Source: Alcanivorax sediminis (GTDB lineage: Bacteria > Pseudomonadota > Gammaproteobacteria > Pseudomonadales > Alcanivoracaceae). From it: a stretch of 64,000 nt of DNA. Both the position numbers and the translations under genes were made by a program. The stretch is taken from positions 1,054,001 to 1,118,000 of the forward strand of contig NZ_WIRE01000001.1 in assembly GCF_009601165.1 (NCBI RefSeq). Reading direction: 5' to 3'. The notes beneath the pieces were generated by a model. It was not told the origin of the DNA, searched no databases, and saw only the letters and a program-made list of their open reading frames with translations. Shown here piece after piece: positions 14,777 through 23,689 of the stretch. Numbering within the stretch: the first letter of the stretch is position 1; the number at the start of each line of letters is the position of its first letter.

Positions 14777-15829
14777 ATGAGTCAGTTTTATCCCGTTTTG
14801 GCCAGGGGAGTGGTGGGTTGCGCGACAGCGCTGGTGTTGACCGGGTGCCAGATGATGGCAACCGGTTCTGCGGGTTCCTCCGCTTCCGCTATTTATTCAG
14901 GTGCGGATCCGCTCGTATTGGATGAGCGGATGAAGGGAGAGTTGACGACCGGGAGCGCCATCAACGTCAAGGACGGTAGCCGTTATCAGCTGTATCGCTT
15001 GACCCTTGAGCCGGGCGATCTGGTGGCGGTTGACCTGCAAGGCAGTTTTGAGGGAATGCTCTCGTTGTATGATGCGGAGAATACCCTGCTGATGGTCGAC
15101 TCCCCGTTGCGTATTCGCGCGGAGGAAGGCGGAGAGTACGCCGTTGTTGTCAGTGGAGAGACGAGTGACAGCTATGGGCCTTTCAGCATTACGGCAAGCA
15201 GTATTGATTTGAATGACACCGGGGTATTGCAGGTGCCAGGGACGACACGAGGCTGGCTGCACTCGGAACTGCGTGTTTATACGCTAACCGTCGAAAAACA
15301 GGCGGCTTACCAGATTGATGTGCTGTCCTCGGACTTCGATTCTGTCATGGCCATTGATGGCCCGGATGGTTATTACAACGAGAATGACGATGGAAGTGAG
15401 AGTGGTAACGCCAGCATTAGCGACATGTTTGCGCCTGGGGAATACACGCTGACGATTGGGTCCTATGAAGGGCGGCAGGGGCTTTTTGATATTGAGATCG
15501 CTACCTTTGAGGTGGATATCACGGATACCGATGTATTGACCCCGGGTTCTGAAATTGAGGGCTGGATGGGAGAAGAGCCGGAGAGTTATTCACTGACCAT
15601 TGAGGAAGAGGGGGAGTATCAGGTTGAGATGCGTTCAACCACTCTGGACTCGTTTCTGGTGATTGAAGGCCCGGATGGTTTTTATGCCGAAGATGATGAT
15701 GGCGGCCAGCATTACAACTCCCGCATTGTGGAAACCCTGAACCCGGGCGTTTATCAGGTGAGAGCTTCTCGCCACCCTGAAGCGTATCCGAATCGCGGTG
15801 TGTTCACACTGTCAGCAGAACGCCGCTGA
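14777..15829 (+). CDS. Lipoprotein with PPC-like repeats
   Basis: A 350-aa predicted outer-membrane or surface lipoprotein: signal peptide followed by the lipobox LTGC (Cys about residue 24). The mature part has three beta-sandwich repeats resembling bacterial pre-peptidase C-terminal (PPC) domains, at about residues 52-135, 145-235 and 245-345. Repeats two and three share the pattern W-x-n-YTL/SLT, D(F/T)DS, GPDG(Y/F)Y and NDDG/DDDGG, which look like Ca2+-binding loops. PPC domains usually target secreted proteases, but no catalytic domain is present here. ATG 14777 was preferred to GTG 14771 because AGGGAG precedes it by 5 bases. A terminator follows at 15849. Confidence 0.8.
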   Translation: MSQFYPVLARGVVGCATALVLTGCQMMATGSAGSSASAIYSGADPLVLDERMKGELTTGSAINVKDGSRYQLYRLTLEPGDLVAVDLQGSFEGMLSLYDAENTLLMVDSPLRIRAEEGGEYAVVVSGETSDSYGPFSITASSIDLNDTGVLQVPGTTRGWLHSELRVYTLTVEKQAAYQIDVLSSDFDSVMAIDGPDGYYNENDDGSESGNASISDMFAPGEYTLTIGSYEGRQGLFDIEIATFEVDITDTDVLTPGSEIEGWMGEEPESYSLTIEEEGEYQVEMRSTTLDSFLVIEGPDGFYAEDDDGGQHYNSRIVETLNPGVYQVRASRHPEAYPNRGVFTLSAERR

Positions 15830-15848
15830 TGCGAGTCACTTGAAGCAT

Positions 15849-15877
15849 AAAAAAACCGCCATCATGGCGGTTTTTTT
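15849..15877. terminator. Bidirectional terminator
   Basis: An A run, the stem CCGCC-ATCAT-GGCGG, and a T run lie between the converging lipoprotein and GlyGly-CTERM genes. The A and T flanks let it work on both strands. Confidence 0.85.
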
Positions 15878-15907
15878 ATGTTCGTACTAATGGGCTGGCT
15901 TGCTATG

Positions 15908-18367
15908 TCAGGACCTTTTGCGACGCAAACCAAGCACGCCTAGCAGTGATAGCCACAGCCAGGCAGCGGAACCGCCGCCGCTGCTTCCACCACGGCTCCC
16001 GCTGCTGTTGCCTGGGGTTTTGGCGGTTTCCGTAATCACAGCTTTGCCGGTAAAGACACCGTTCATGACCGGGGTACCACTGTCGGACACAACAACCGTG
16101 ATCAAGAAGGTGCCTGTGGCGATGGGGGTGCCGCTGATGATGCCGGTTTCAAGATCGGCGGTCAGGCCCGGCGGCAGTCCTTCCACCATGGAGAGCCTCA
16201 GGTTGTCACCGTCTGCGTCGCTGATCAGGTCATAGAGCGCGATATCGGGGATGGGAACATTGACCACGCCGGAGATTTCATCGCCGATATCGATGGCCAA
16301 CTGCGGAGGCGTGTTGGTGTTGTATTCCACTGCACCGATGTCGGATTCGGCATCGGTGTTGGCTGCGCCGCGCTGGTCTCGGTCGTTATCCGGTCTTTCC
16401 CCGGTGGCAGCAAGCACCACCGTGTTGCTGCTATTGTCCAGGGGCGCATGGGTGAGGGTATAGCCGCCGTTGTCGGCCAGTGCTGCGAGTCCGGGGTCAA
16501 CCTCTGATGTGTTGGTGGTGTTGTCCAACGACGTGGATGTCAGAGCAACACCGTTCTGGATAATGTTGTTGCTGCCTTCCAGATTCAGTGTATCCAGGCT
16601 GTCAGAAAAATAGGCACTGCCGCCAACGAGAATGTCGTCACTGTTGCTGGATGCCAGTGCCGAGAAGCTCAGGCTCATGCCTTCGGTGCCGCTCTCATAA
16701 CTGGCTGGCGCGTGTATCTGAACGGCATTGGCTCCCTCGCCGTGATTATTCACGAAGGTGGAGTGACTGACGTTGCTGTTAACAAAGGGGCCAATGATGA
16801 TGCCTGCCCGCGCGTTGGTGGCGGTATTGTTCGAAAAGGTGGAGTTTTCTATGTTAACCACGTTGTCGATCGAGGTTGAATAAGGGCTGTAGCGGTCAAA
16901 AATAATGGCTGCCATGCTGCCCCCCTGATTATTGTCAAAGGTGCTACCGGTGACGTTTAGCTCGGTATCCACTTTTGTGGGGGCAAAACGAATGGCAGCA
17001 CCGGCGCTGCCACTGTTGCCGGAGAACTTGCTGTCCTCGATTTCAATGAAGGCGCCGTTACCCGCATCAAAAATTTCGAACGCTCCCGACGTATATTGGC
17101 TGCCCTCTCCGCTGTTGTTGAGAACGCGAGAGCGGTAAAAGCCCAGGTTGCCTCCAGATGCATTCAGGAAGGCGCCGGCAGACTCTTTCGCACTGTTTTC
17201 ACTTATTTCGGTGCCAAAAAAAGTAATTGCCGCTGCCGACAAACTGGCGCCGCCACCATAACCGGATGCGGTGTTACCCGAGATGAGTGAATCAGCAAAG
17301 AAAGCGCTGCCGCCGGTGGCCTCAATGCCGCCCCCTTCGTACTCGCCCAGATTGTCCGGGTCGGCGGCATTGTTGGTGATTTGACTGTCAATGATGGCAA
17401 AACTGCTTTGGCTTGATTGAATGCCCCCGCCTCGGCTGGCGGAGGTGTTCTGGCTCACGGTAGAACCGCTAAGCTCCATGGTGCTGTCATTTTCAAGGCT
17501 GATGGCGCCACCGCTGCCCATGCTGGCGGAGTTCTTGTTCAGCGTACTATTGATGATAGTCAAGTTGCTGAGGTTGGCACTGATGGCACCGCCATTCTGA
17601 CCGGTGACGGTATTGTTGCTGAAGGTGGAGCCGGTAATGGACGCCTCGCTGACATTACTCAGCTTGATCGCGCCAGCACTGTAGCCGGAATTGTTATCAA
17701 AGTGGCTGTTTTCCACCACCAGGTCAGTGCCGCTCACCAGGATGGATTGACTGTCCGTGCTGTTGTCCGTGAACTGGGTGTTACGCACTGTCAGGCCATT
17801 GGTGCCCTGGTTTTGATAGATGATAGCGCTGTCGCTGAGTATGGTGATGTTATGCAGCTTGCTGTTTTCAATAGTCAGGTCTGCACCTTCAGTGAGATAG
17901 ATAAGATCGGGAAAGGACGTGCTGCTGTCCCTGATGGTGACGTTATCAAGCGTCACATTCGTACCGGCGTCGGCGTACAGGATCCCATTGTCGGCATTGG
18001 TGATGGTGAGCGCGGAGAGCGACAAGCTGTTGGCAAGGTTGGTGCCGAACAGAGTTCCCTCTGCAGCACCTTCGCCGGCGTCAATGATCAAGCTGTCCTG
18101 GCCTGGTCCGATGATGCTGAGATCCTCCTTGGTTCTGGGAAGATATCCGCTGTTCATGTGGATGGTGCCGGTTACCGAAAAGGTGATGGTGTCAGCGCCG
18201 GGGTTGTTATTGGCTGCAATAATCTGGGCAGACAGGCTTCCTTCGCTCATCGCGCTGGCATCAAGGTTGGTAACGATAAACTCGTCGGCGTGGGCTGCGC
18301 TGACCGTGAAGCTGATCGCAGCGGCCAGCGCTGTGCGTGAAAATGACGGTGGCAGGAGTGCGTTCAC
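15908..18367 (-). CDS. Beta-helix surface protein with GlyGly-CTERM sorting signal
   Basis: A large exported protein, 819 aa from the GTG at 18367, which follows AAAGGGGAT; an ATG at 18493 would add 42 residues ahead of the signal peptide and is unlikely. The signal peptide (hydrophobic core AALAAAISFTVSAAHA) is followed by about 600 residues of right-handed beta-helix repeats rich in Asn/Ser/Thr (patterns such as NSTFSNNTA, SGNTAS and DNNSG). The HDDRDQRG-like polymorphic-outer-membrane segment near the end reads DNDRDQRGAANTDAESDIGAVEY. A putative Ig/cadherin-type module (about 680-785) comes next. The C-terminus is Gly/Ser-rich, then AWLWLSLLGVLGLRRKRS, a GlyGly-CTERM sequence processed by rhombosortase and linked to type II secretion. 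It is probably displayed on the surface or secreted. Confidence 0.85.
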   Translation of the reverse strand: MNALLPPSFSRTALAAAISFTVSAAHADEFIVTNLDASAMSEGSLSAQIIAANNNPGADTITFSVTGTIHMNSGYLPRTKEDLSIIGPGQDSLIIDAGEGAAEGTLFGTNLANSLSLSALTITNADNGILYADAGTNVTLDNVTIRDSSTSFPDLIYLTEGADLTIENSKLHNITILSDSAIIYQNQGTNGLTVRNTQFTDNSTDSQSILVSGTDLVVENSHFDNNSGYSAGAIKLSNVSEASITGSTFSNNTVTGQNGGAISANLSNLTIINSTLNKNSASMGSGGAISLENDSTMELSGSTVSQNTSASRGGGIQSSQSSFAIIDSQITNNAADPDNLGEYEGGGIEATGGSAFFADSLISGNTASGYGGGASLSAAAITFFGTEISENSAKESAGAFLNASGGNLGFYRSRVLNNSGEGSQYTSGAFEIFDAGNGAFIEIEDSKFSGNSGSAGAAIRFAPTKVDTELNVTGSTFDNNQGGSMAAIIFDRYSPYSTSIDNVVNIENSTFSNNTATNARAGIIIGPFVNSNVSHSTFVNNHGEGANAVQIHAPASYESGTEGMSLSFSALASSNSDDILVGGSAYFSDSLDTLNLEGSNNIIQNGVALTSTSLDNTTNTSEVDPGLAALADNGGYTLTHAPLDNSSNTVVLAATGERPDNDRDQRGAANTDAESDIGAVEYNTNTPPQLAIDIGDEISGVVNVPIPDIALYDLISDADGDNLRLSMVEGLPPGLTADLETGIISGTPIATGTFLITVVVSDSGTPVMNGVFTGKAVITETAKTPGNSSGSRGGSSGGGSAAWLWLSLLGVLGLRRKRS

Positions 18368-18591
18368 AATGTGATCCCCTTTATGGTTATACGGATTCCT
18401 GCGGTCATCCCCCACAAGAGCGCTTGAGTCGCTGGCATGGCAGCGACCTTCGTCGACGCTAGCAAAGTTGCTTTGCCTGCTCCATGAATCCACGCGAAAT
18501 TCATACTAATGAGGGAGGGGAGAGGCATGACCAGATGTTTTAATCCCCTGAAGCGGTTTTGACCAGCCGTGTTATCTGACTGGAGAAAAGC

Positions 18592-19215
18592 ATGGGAAGT
18601 ACTTCCGGTGATCCATCGTCAATTCGGGGGCGGTGGCATTTCGGTATACCGATTTACGACAAGCATCTGCCGGCATTTTCCGATCATCAGGCTGCGCTGA
18701 TCGCGTATCTGCATCGTCTCCGTGAGGCGGATCAGGGCAGTGTCAGGAGTAATCAGGGTGGCTGGCATTCCCGCGATGATCTGCATCTCAAGGAAGAACC
18801 GTTGCTCAATGGCGTTATGGTCAGCCTGTTGCAGGTGGCCAGTGCCTGTATCAAGGATTTTGAAGGGGCGCGAGAGTTCAAGGATATCCGCATGGTGGCT
18901 GCGTGGGCCAACATGAATGAGAAAGGGGATTGGAATGCCCCCCATGAACACCTGCCTTGCACCTGGTCTGGCGTGTTTTATGTGGATGCGGGGGATGGTA
19001 AGAGGGATAACAAGCGTGACCTGGGTGGGCAGATCCTGTTTTTTGATCCAATGCCCATGGGGAAGGAATGGAAACGACCTCCCAATGTGTCGTACCAGCC
19101 AGTGACAGGCACCCTGTTACTGTTCCCCTCGTTCCTGACGCATATGGTGGCTCCCTACAAGGGTGAGCGCCCCCGGATTTCCATTGCGTTCAATCTGGTA
19201 GTGGATCGTCTCTAG
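18592..19215 (+). CDS. Putative 2OG-Fe(II) oxygenase
   Basis: A 207-aa protein of the TIGR02466/PF13759 type, related to Fe(II)/2-oxoglutarate dioxygenases. The double-stranded beta-helix runs from about residue 95 to 205. Likely iron ligands are in HEHLPCTWSGVFYVD (near 121-135) and THMVAPY (near 184), and the 2OG-binding Arg is in GERPRISIAFNL. The substrate is unknown; family members are often found beside O-antigen or tetratricopeptide proteins. A GGAGAAAAGC sequence precedes the ATG. It is divergent from the beta-helix protein gene. Confidence 0.75.
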   Translation: MGSTSGDPSSIRGRWHFGIPIYDKHLPAFSDHQAALIAYLHRLREADQGSVRSNQGGWHSRDDLHLKEEPLLNGVMVSLLQVASACIKDFEGAREFKDIRMVAAWANMNEKGDWNAPHEHLPCTWSGVFYVDAGDGKRDNKRDLGGQILFFDPMPMGKEWKRPPNVSYQPVTGTLLLFPSFLTHMVAPYKGERPRISIAFNLVVDRL

Positions 19216-19271
19216 CGGTACATGCGCGTAACGATGGATATGTGAGGTGATTCCGAACCATTTTCATTTTG

Positions 19272-19284
19272 GGAACGATTGTTC
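19272..19284. promoter_or_regulatory. GGAACGATTGTTC palindrome, copy 1
   Basis: GGAAC-GATT-GTTC(T), nearly identical to the perfect palindrome at 19451-19464. Both lie upstream of the haem-motif protein gene, so it is a candidate operator. Confidence 0.4.
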
Positions 19285-19318
19285 TTTTTTGTTGAAAAAC
19301 CGGTGATGCTGCTGCCTT

Positions 19319-19336
19319 TGTAAGAGATGGCTTACA
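19319..19336. promoter_or_regulatory. Palindrome TGTAAG-N6-CTTACA
   Basis: The same palindrome and spacing as at 12154-12171 (both have GG before CTTACA), 150 bases upstream of the haem-motif protein start. Candidate regulator site. Confidence 0.4.
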
Positions 19337-19450
19337 GGAACAATGGTCATATCGCGATAGAGTGTCATGTGATGCGGGGGCAGGGGCGTGTTGTTGGCGT
19401 GATATCAGTGTGTCACGGTTTTCTTTCCTCCCCGGCGTTCGGGTAAAAAT

Positions 19451-19464
19451 GGAACGATTGTTCC
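19451..19464. promoter_or_regulatory. GGAACGATTGTTCC palindrome, copy 2
   Basis: A perfect inverted repeat GGAAC-GATT-GTTCC, 24 bases before the proposed start codon at 19489. It repeats the 19272 site and could act as an operator overlapping the promoter or leader. Confidence 0.45.
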
Positions 19465-19488
19465 GATTGGGATGTGTGGAGAATAGAG

Positions 19489-21212
19489 ATGAAAATAACG
19501 AAGACTGTATTACACGGATTGCGATGGGGAGTATTGGGGGGGGGCTGGCCAGTCTGGCGGCGGCGCCCGCCATGGCGGGGGAAGGCCCGAGTGGCATCGA
19601 CCGTGCTCTGTACTTTGATGCCGATATTCGTGATGCCGAGTTCTGTGAGTTGAGCATTGATTCAACCGGGCGGGTGGATTTCGGCAAAAACGTGACCAAC
19701 CCATCAATGACCTGTCCGGATGCGTTCTCCTGGTATCTTTTCACCGAGGTGGTGAAAGATGAGTTCTGGATTCGCTGGGCTGATGAGGTGCAGAACTGGC
19801 CTAAGGAACCGTGGCCGCTGTGTACCAGCGCGGGTGGCAATTGCTGTGACCCGGCGTCGACGACCAACGATCGTGATCACTGCCCCTATTTCCCGGCTAC
19901 AGGGATGGCGGATGCCCTGAAAAATGCGGCACCGCTGTTGGGTAGCGACGGCAATGAAAAAAGTGCCCGCAATCAACGCAAGATGGTTTCCCGGTTTTTT
20001 GAGGAAAATGCGGAGCTGGTCCGTGCCGGTGCACCACGAGGAAAAGGCGTGGCGCCTGCTGTCGTGAAGAGCAGCGTGGACGCCTTGCCGCAGTGCTCTG
20101 CCTCGCAGATCAAGTCGATCCTGCCGGAGGATCCGCAAAGCATTGGCCGTGTGTTGCGCCAGACCAACAGTGAGATCACCATCCGTAATGCCCCGTTCCA
20201 CGACTATCTGTTCCAGAACGACCTTTACAATACGGAAGGGCTCAAGAACACCTATAACAATAATGCGGGTAATCAGAGCGCCAATGCGCCGTTCCATCAG
20301 GGTAATCAATCCGCGTTCCAGGGTGGTACCGGGAACCTGTACCGGGTGGACCTGCCGCCGGACGCCATCATGATCAAGAGCAACTGGGTGAGCGCCACCC
20401 TGGTAGAGGCGATCCAGCGTCGTTACCCGAAAGAGACGGTGCAGTTCGGTACGGCGGAGGATTATATCCGGCACCCGTTCATGACCCAGATCACCACTGC
20501 AAATGGCGATAAATGCAAACTGCAGGACAGTCACTATCTGATGTCCTTCCATGTGTCGTCCAAGGATATCCCGCAGTGGGTGTGGGCTACTTTCGAGCAC
20601 AAGAACAACCCGGGCCGTTGTGACTACACCGGCTGTAACGACAGCTTTGGTTTTCTGGCCCAGCAGCCGGACGGCACCGCGACCAATTTTATTGCGCCGC
20701 ACCAGCGTTCAGACCAGTTGGCCCAATCCAGCACGGTGCTTGAGAACGACCTGCAATATGCCCCCGGCGCGGTCAGCAAGGGCCTGAAAACCTTGTTGCG
20801 CGCTCAGGGGGTGGCCACCGGGCAGCTGTCCGGGGTGTTTGCCAATTCCGGCGATGTGGCTTGGGCCAACTATCGTCTGAAAGGCTCCCAGGTGGATTTC
20901 ACGGATCACCAGGGGCGCCCGACGCATCTGGGGAACTCTATTACCGAAGCCGGCTTCATGACTCGCTCCAGCTGTGTGGGGTGCCATGCACGTGCGGGCG
21001 CGGCAGTCATGGGAGAGGGTGACAAGGCGACGGTGAATACTATACCGCTGGGCGTCTTTGAGGCCGAGCTGAGTGAGTTCGGTTACCAGCAGTCTCATCA
21101 TGGTGTGCCAGTGCATGCCTGGTACTACCAGGACAACCCGTCTTTCGATCTGCAGGTGCTGCAGACGGACTTTATCTGGGGCTTCCTGAATGCCCAGCCT
21201 CTGGCGCAATAA
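19489..21212 (+). CDS. Secreted protein with one CxxCH haem motif; frameshifted at a G9 tract
   Basis: A large exported protein of unknown family (about 575 aa). The ATG at 19489 has a good ribosome-binding site (GTGGAG, 7-base spacing) and encodes a signal-peptide start (M-K-I-T-K-T-V-L-H-G-L-R-W). It leaves frame in the nine-G run at 19536-19544. Changing the run to ten or seven Gs joins it exactly to G-L-A-S-L-A-A-A-P-A-M-A-G, the hydrophobic core and AMA cleavage site in the main frame. As read, translation could start only at poor sites such as ATG 19524. The run may be a phase-variation switch, a mutation or a sequencing error. The mature part has several Cys pairs and a single CVGCH motif (20973-20987), a c-type haem site near the C-terminus. 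No enzyme domain is recognised. Confidence 0.7.
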
Positions 21213-21232
21213 GCGTTACATAGCCTGATCAG

Positions 21233-21255
21233 GAAACCGCCGCAATGGCGGTTTC
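21233..21255 (+). terminator. Terminator-like hairpin
   Basis: GAAACCGCC-GCAAT-GGCGGTTTC is a perfect 9-bp stem 20 bases after the haem-motif protein stop; the T run is short (TTTC), so strength is uncertain. Confidence 0.6.
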
Positions 21256-21399
21256 TTGCTTTATGTGCCAATGAAACAGGGACCTGAGAGACTCAACGTG
21301 ATTTTCGGGTTCGATAATTGGCTCCTCACGACCTGTTATTGCGCAAGTGGATGGTGAGACTAGTGTCTGAACCCCGGTAGCGTTTGCAGAGGAAAGAAC

Positions 21400-22548
21400 A
21401 TGAAAGCAGTGGTCTGTCATCACGGTGAGTTTGAGGTTCAGGATGTGGCCGAGCCGGAACCCGGCAAGGGGCAGATTCTGCTGAATGTGTTGCGTTGCGG
21501 GATTTGCGGCTCAGACCTGCATGCACGTCATCATGCGGATGAGCTGGCTGAAGCCACCGAGCGTGTCGGCTACCCGCACATGATGCGCAGCCATGAGCAT
21601 GTGGTGCTGGGCCATGAGTTTGTGGGCGAGATTGCCGACTATGGCCCGAGGACGCATCGTCGCTGGAAGGCTGGCCGACGCATCGTGGCCATGCCCATGC
21701 GACGCAACAACGGGGTGGCGCATCTGACCGGGCTGTCCACCCAGGCACCGGGTGCTTATGCCGAGCGGGTGTTGGTGGAAGAGTCGCTGGCGTTCCCGGT
21801 GACCAACGGGATTTCCGATGATCATGCCGCACTGACCGAGCCCATGGCGGTATCGCTGCATGCGGTGAATCGCTCCGGCGTGAGCCGTCGTGATACTGCC
21901 ATTGTGATTGGGTGCGGCCCGATTGGCCTGGGCGTGATTGCCATGCTCAAGGCCAAGGGCGTGAAGCACATTGTTGCCAGCGACTATTCCCCGACCCGGC
22001 GCAAGTTGGCCAAGGCCATGGGGGCCCATGTAGTGGTGGATCCTTCCCAGGGCAGTCCATACGATGGCCTGGAGAAACGCGGCTTTGTGGTGAATGCCCC
22101 CCAGCTGTTTGATATGGCGCTGGATGGCATGGCGATGCTGCGGATGACGCCTCTGCCCTGGGAACCGCTGTGGCGTGCAGCAGAGGTGGCCGGTGTGACC
22201 AATCCGAAGCGGCCGGTCATTTTTGAATGTGTGGGCGTGCCCGGGGTGATCGACAGCATCATTGAAGCGGCACCACTCCGCTCCTGCATTGTGGTGGCTG
22301 GGGTCTGCATGAAGCAGGATCATTTCTTCCCGGTGAATGCCATCAACAAGGAAATCGATCTGCGCTTTGCGCTGGGCTACATGCCCATCGAATTCCGCGA
22401 TGCGCTACACATGATTGCTGAAGGCAAGGTCAATGTGGATCCGCTGATTACCGGCACGGTGGGGCTGTCGGGTGTGGACGAGGCCTTTACCGCCCTGGGA
22501 AACCCTGAGCAGCATGCCAAGATCCTGATCGACCCGAGCAAGGCTTGA
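21400..22548 (+). CDS. Zinc-binding medium-chain alcohol dehydrogenase
   Basis: A 382-aa MDR-family dehydrogenase. The catalytic zinc ligands are C36 (GICGSD), H72 and E73 (GHEF). The four-Cys structural zinc lobe is absent: the corresponding stretch after RIVAMP has no cysteines. The Rossmann motif IGCGPIGLGVIAMLKAKG lies near 169-186. Related proteins in actinobacteria and marine gammaproteobacteria are annotated only as zinc-binding ADHs. The substrate is unknown, perhaps a secondary or sterol-like alcohol. GAGGAAAGAAC precedes the ATG. It stands alone between a terminator-like hairpin and the GFA gene. Confidence 0.87.
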   Translation: MKAVVCHHGEFEVQDVAEPEPGKGQILLNVLRCGICGSDLHARHHADELAEATERVGYPHMMRSHEHVVLGHEFVGEIADYGPRTHRRWKAGRRIVAMPMRRNNGVAHLTGLSTQAPGAYAERVLVEESLAFPVTNGISDDHAALTEPMAVSLHAVNRSGVSRRDTAIVIGCGPIGLGVIAMLKAKGVKHIVASDYSPTRRKLAKAMGAHVVVDPSQGSPYDGLEKRGFVVNAPQLFDMALDGMAMLRMTPLPWEPLWRAAEVAGVTNPKRPVIFECVGVPGVIDSIIEAAPLRSCIVVAGVCMKQDHFFPVNAINKEIDLRFALGYMPIEFRDALHMIAEGKVNVDPLITGTVGLSGVDEAFTALGNPEQHAKILIDPSKA

Positions 22549-22648
22549 TCACAGGCGCGCCTCGGCGTTTGGCGTCTTTGCTGTACTGTCCATATGTGCA
22601 GTATTCGTGATAGGCTTTCCTGACTCTCTTATCCAAAAAAGGTGTGAC

Positions 22649-23044
22649 ATGATTCAGGGAAGTTGTTGTTGTGGGGCGGTGCAGTTTGAGCTGTCGGAAG
22701 CGCCGGGCATGTTGGGGATGTGTCATTGCAGCCGCTGTCGCAAGGTGGGAGCCAGTGCACTGGCTTTTGTGAAGAAGGAACATTTCCGGCTTCTGGAAGG
22801 CAATGAAAAGATCACTACCTTCAAGGCGGTACCGCCCTATAAATATGATCGTAACTTCTGTTCGGTGTGTGGCACGTCTCTAGGTGAAGTGCTGTCGGAC
22901 ATGGCGTCATTTCCGATCAATGCCCATTGTCTGGATGGCGATATCGAGATGACCATGGCTTTTCATGAATTTGTCGCCGAGAAGCCATGCTGGTATGTGA
23001 TTGGGGATGATGCCAAGCAGTTCAGTGAGCATCCCCACGAGTAG
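22649..23044 (+). CDS. GFA-family zinc protein (Gfa/CENP-V type)
   Basis: A 131-aa member of the glutathione-dependent formaldehyde-activating family (PF04828). Zinc ligands are visible as CCCG (residues 6-9), CHCSRC (25-30) and CSVCGT (near 84-89). The true catalytic role of most family members is unproven. ATG 22649 was chosen because the family N-terminus begins IQGSCCCGAVQFEL; the frame could extend to 22607. AAAGGTGTGAC precedes it. Confidence 0.85.
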   Translation: MIQGSCCCGAVQFELSEAPGMLGMCHCSRCRKVGASALAFVKKEHFRLLEGNEKITTFKAVPPYKYDRNFCSVCGTSLGEVLSDMASFPINAHCLDGDIEMTMAFHEFVAEKPCWYVIGDDAKQFSEHPHE

Positions 23045-23125
23045 TCTCCCTGCAGTGGTGTCAGCTGCTCACTCCGTGGTGAGTCGCTGACACCGCAAGC
23101 CCGCCAGTGGCGAGGCTCGCATCCT

Positions 23126-23626
23126 TTACCACTGGACTGTGACGTTGAGGAGCAGGCCGCCAAGGTACAAGCCAAGTCCAAACACAAGATGGGTTGTGAC
23201 ACTCTGCATCCTGGCGCGGTTGGGGTGAGGGGCGTTCGCCGCAGCCACGCCCATCCCCATGCCGGGCTGCATCAACAGGAAAGGCGCAGCCACGGTGACC
23301 AGGCCGATGGTCAGTGCTGGGCCGAGGGTTGGTTGGGATGCCCATGCGGTACCCGCAAATGCCAGTAACAGCATCGCGTATGCAATGCCGGTCAGATAGT
23401 GTGCCAGCCACCCCGTGATCCGCTCTCCTTTCTGTGCAGGTGAGCTGCTGATGGCGATATGTCGGAACTGCCCGTGACGCATGTGTAACAGCCACCGGCC
23501 GACCATGTCGTAATTGGGGCTCGTACCGAATACCGCAGGACGAAGCCATCCCCAGATATCCATGACTGCCGTGGCGACGATGCCAATCAGAAGTGCATCG
23601 AATACAAAGAAACTGAGTGGGTGCAT
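23126..23626 (-). CDS. DUF2938-type inner-membrane protein
   Basis: A 166-aa protein with four predicted transmembrane helices (about residues 5-25, 72-92, 98-122 and 140-160), matching DUF2938 (PF11158). The conserved cytoplasmic or periplasmic segment GRWLLHMRHGQFRH lies near 45-58. GGAG precedes ATG 23626 by six bases; ATGs at 23638 and 23668 are less likely. It is divergent from the MerR regulator, with a SoxR-like palindrome between them, so it is probably that regulator's target. Function unknown. Confidence 0.78.
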   Translation of the reverse strand: MHPLSFFVFDALLIGIVATAVMDIWGWLRPAVFGTSPNYDMVGRWLLHMRHGQFRHIAISSSPAQKGERITGWLAHYLTGIAYAMLLLAFAGTAWASQPTLGPALTIGLVTVAAPFLLMQPGMGMGVAAANAPHPNRARMQSVTTHLVFGLGLYLGGLLLNVTVQW

Positions 23627-23662
23627 GTCGAACTCCATTGGTGAACCCATGCTATGCTGCAA

Positions 23663-23680
23663 CCTCAAGTCAGCTTGAGG
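23663..23680. promoter_or_regulatory. SoxR/MerR-type operator
   Basis: CCTCAAGTCAGCTTGAGG is a near-perfect 18-bp palindrome that differs from the SoxR box consensus CCTCAAGTTAACTTGAGG at two central bases. It sits between the divergent DUF2938 and MerR genes, 10 bases before the regulator's start codon, so it may activate one promoter and repress the other. Confidence 0.75.
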
Positions 23681-23689
23681 TCAAGCCCG

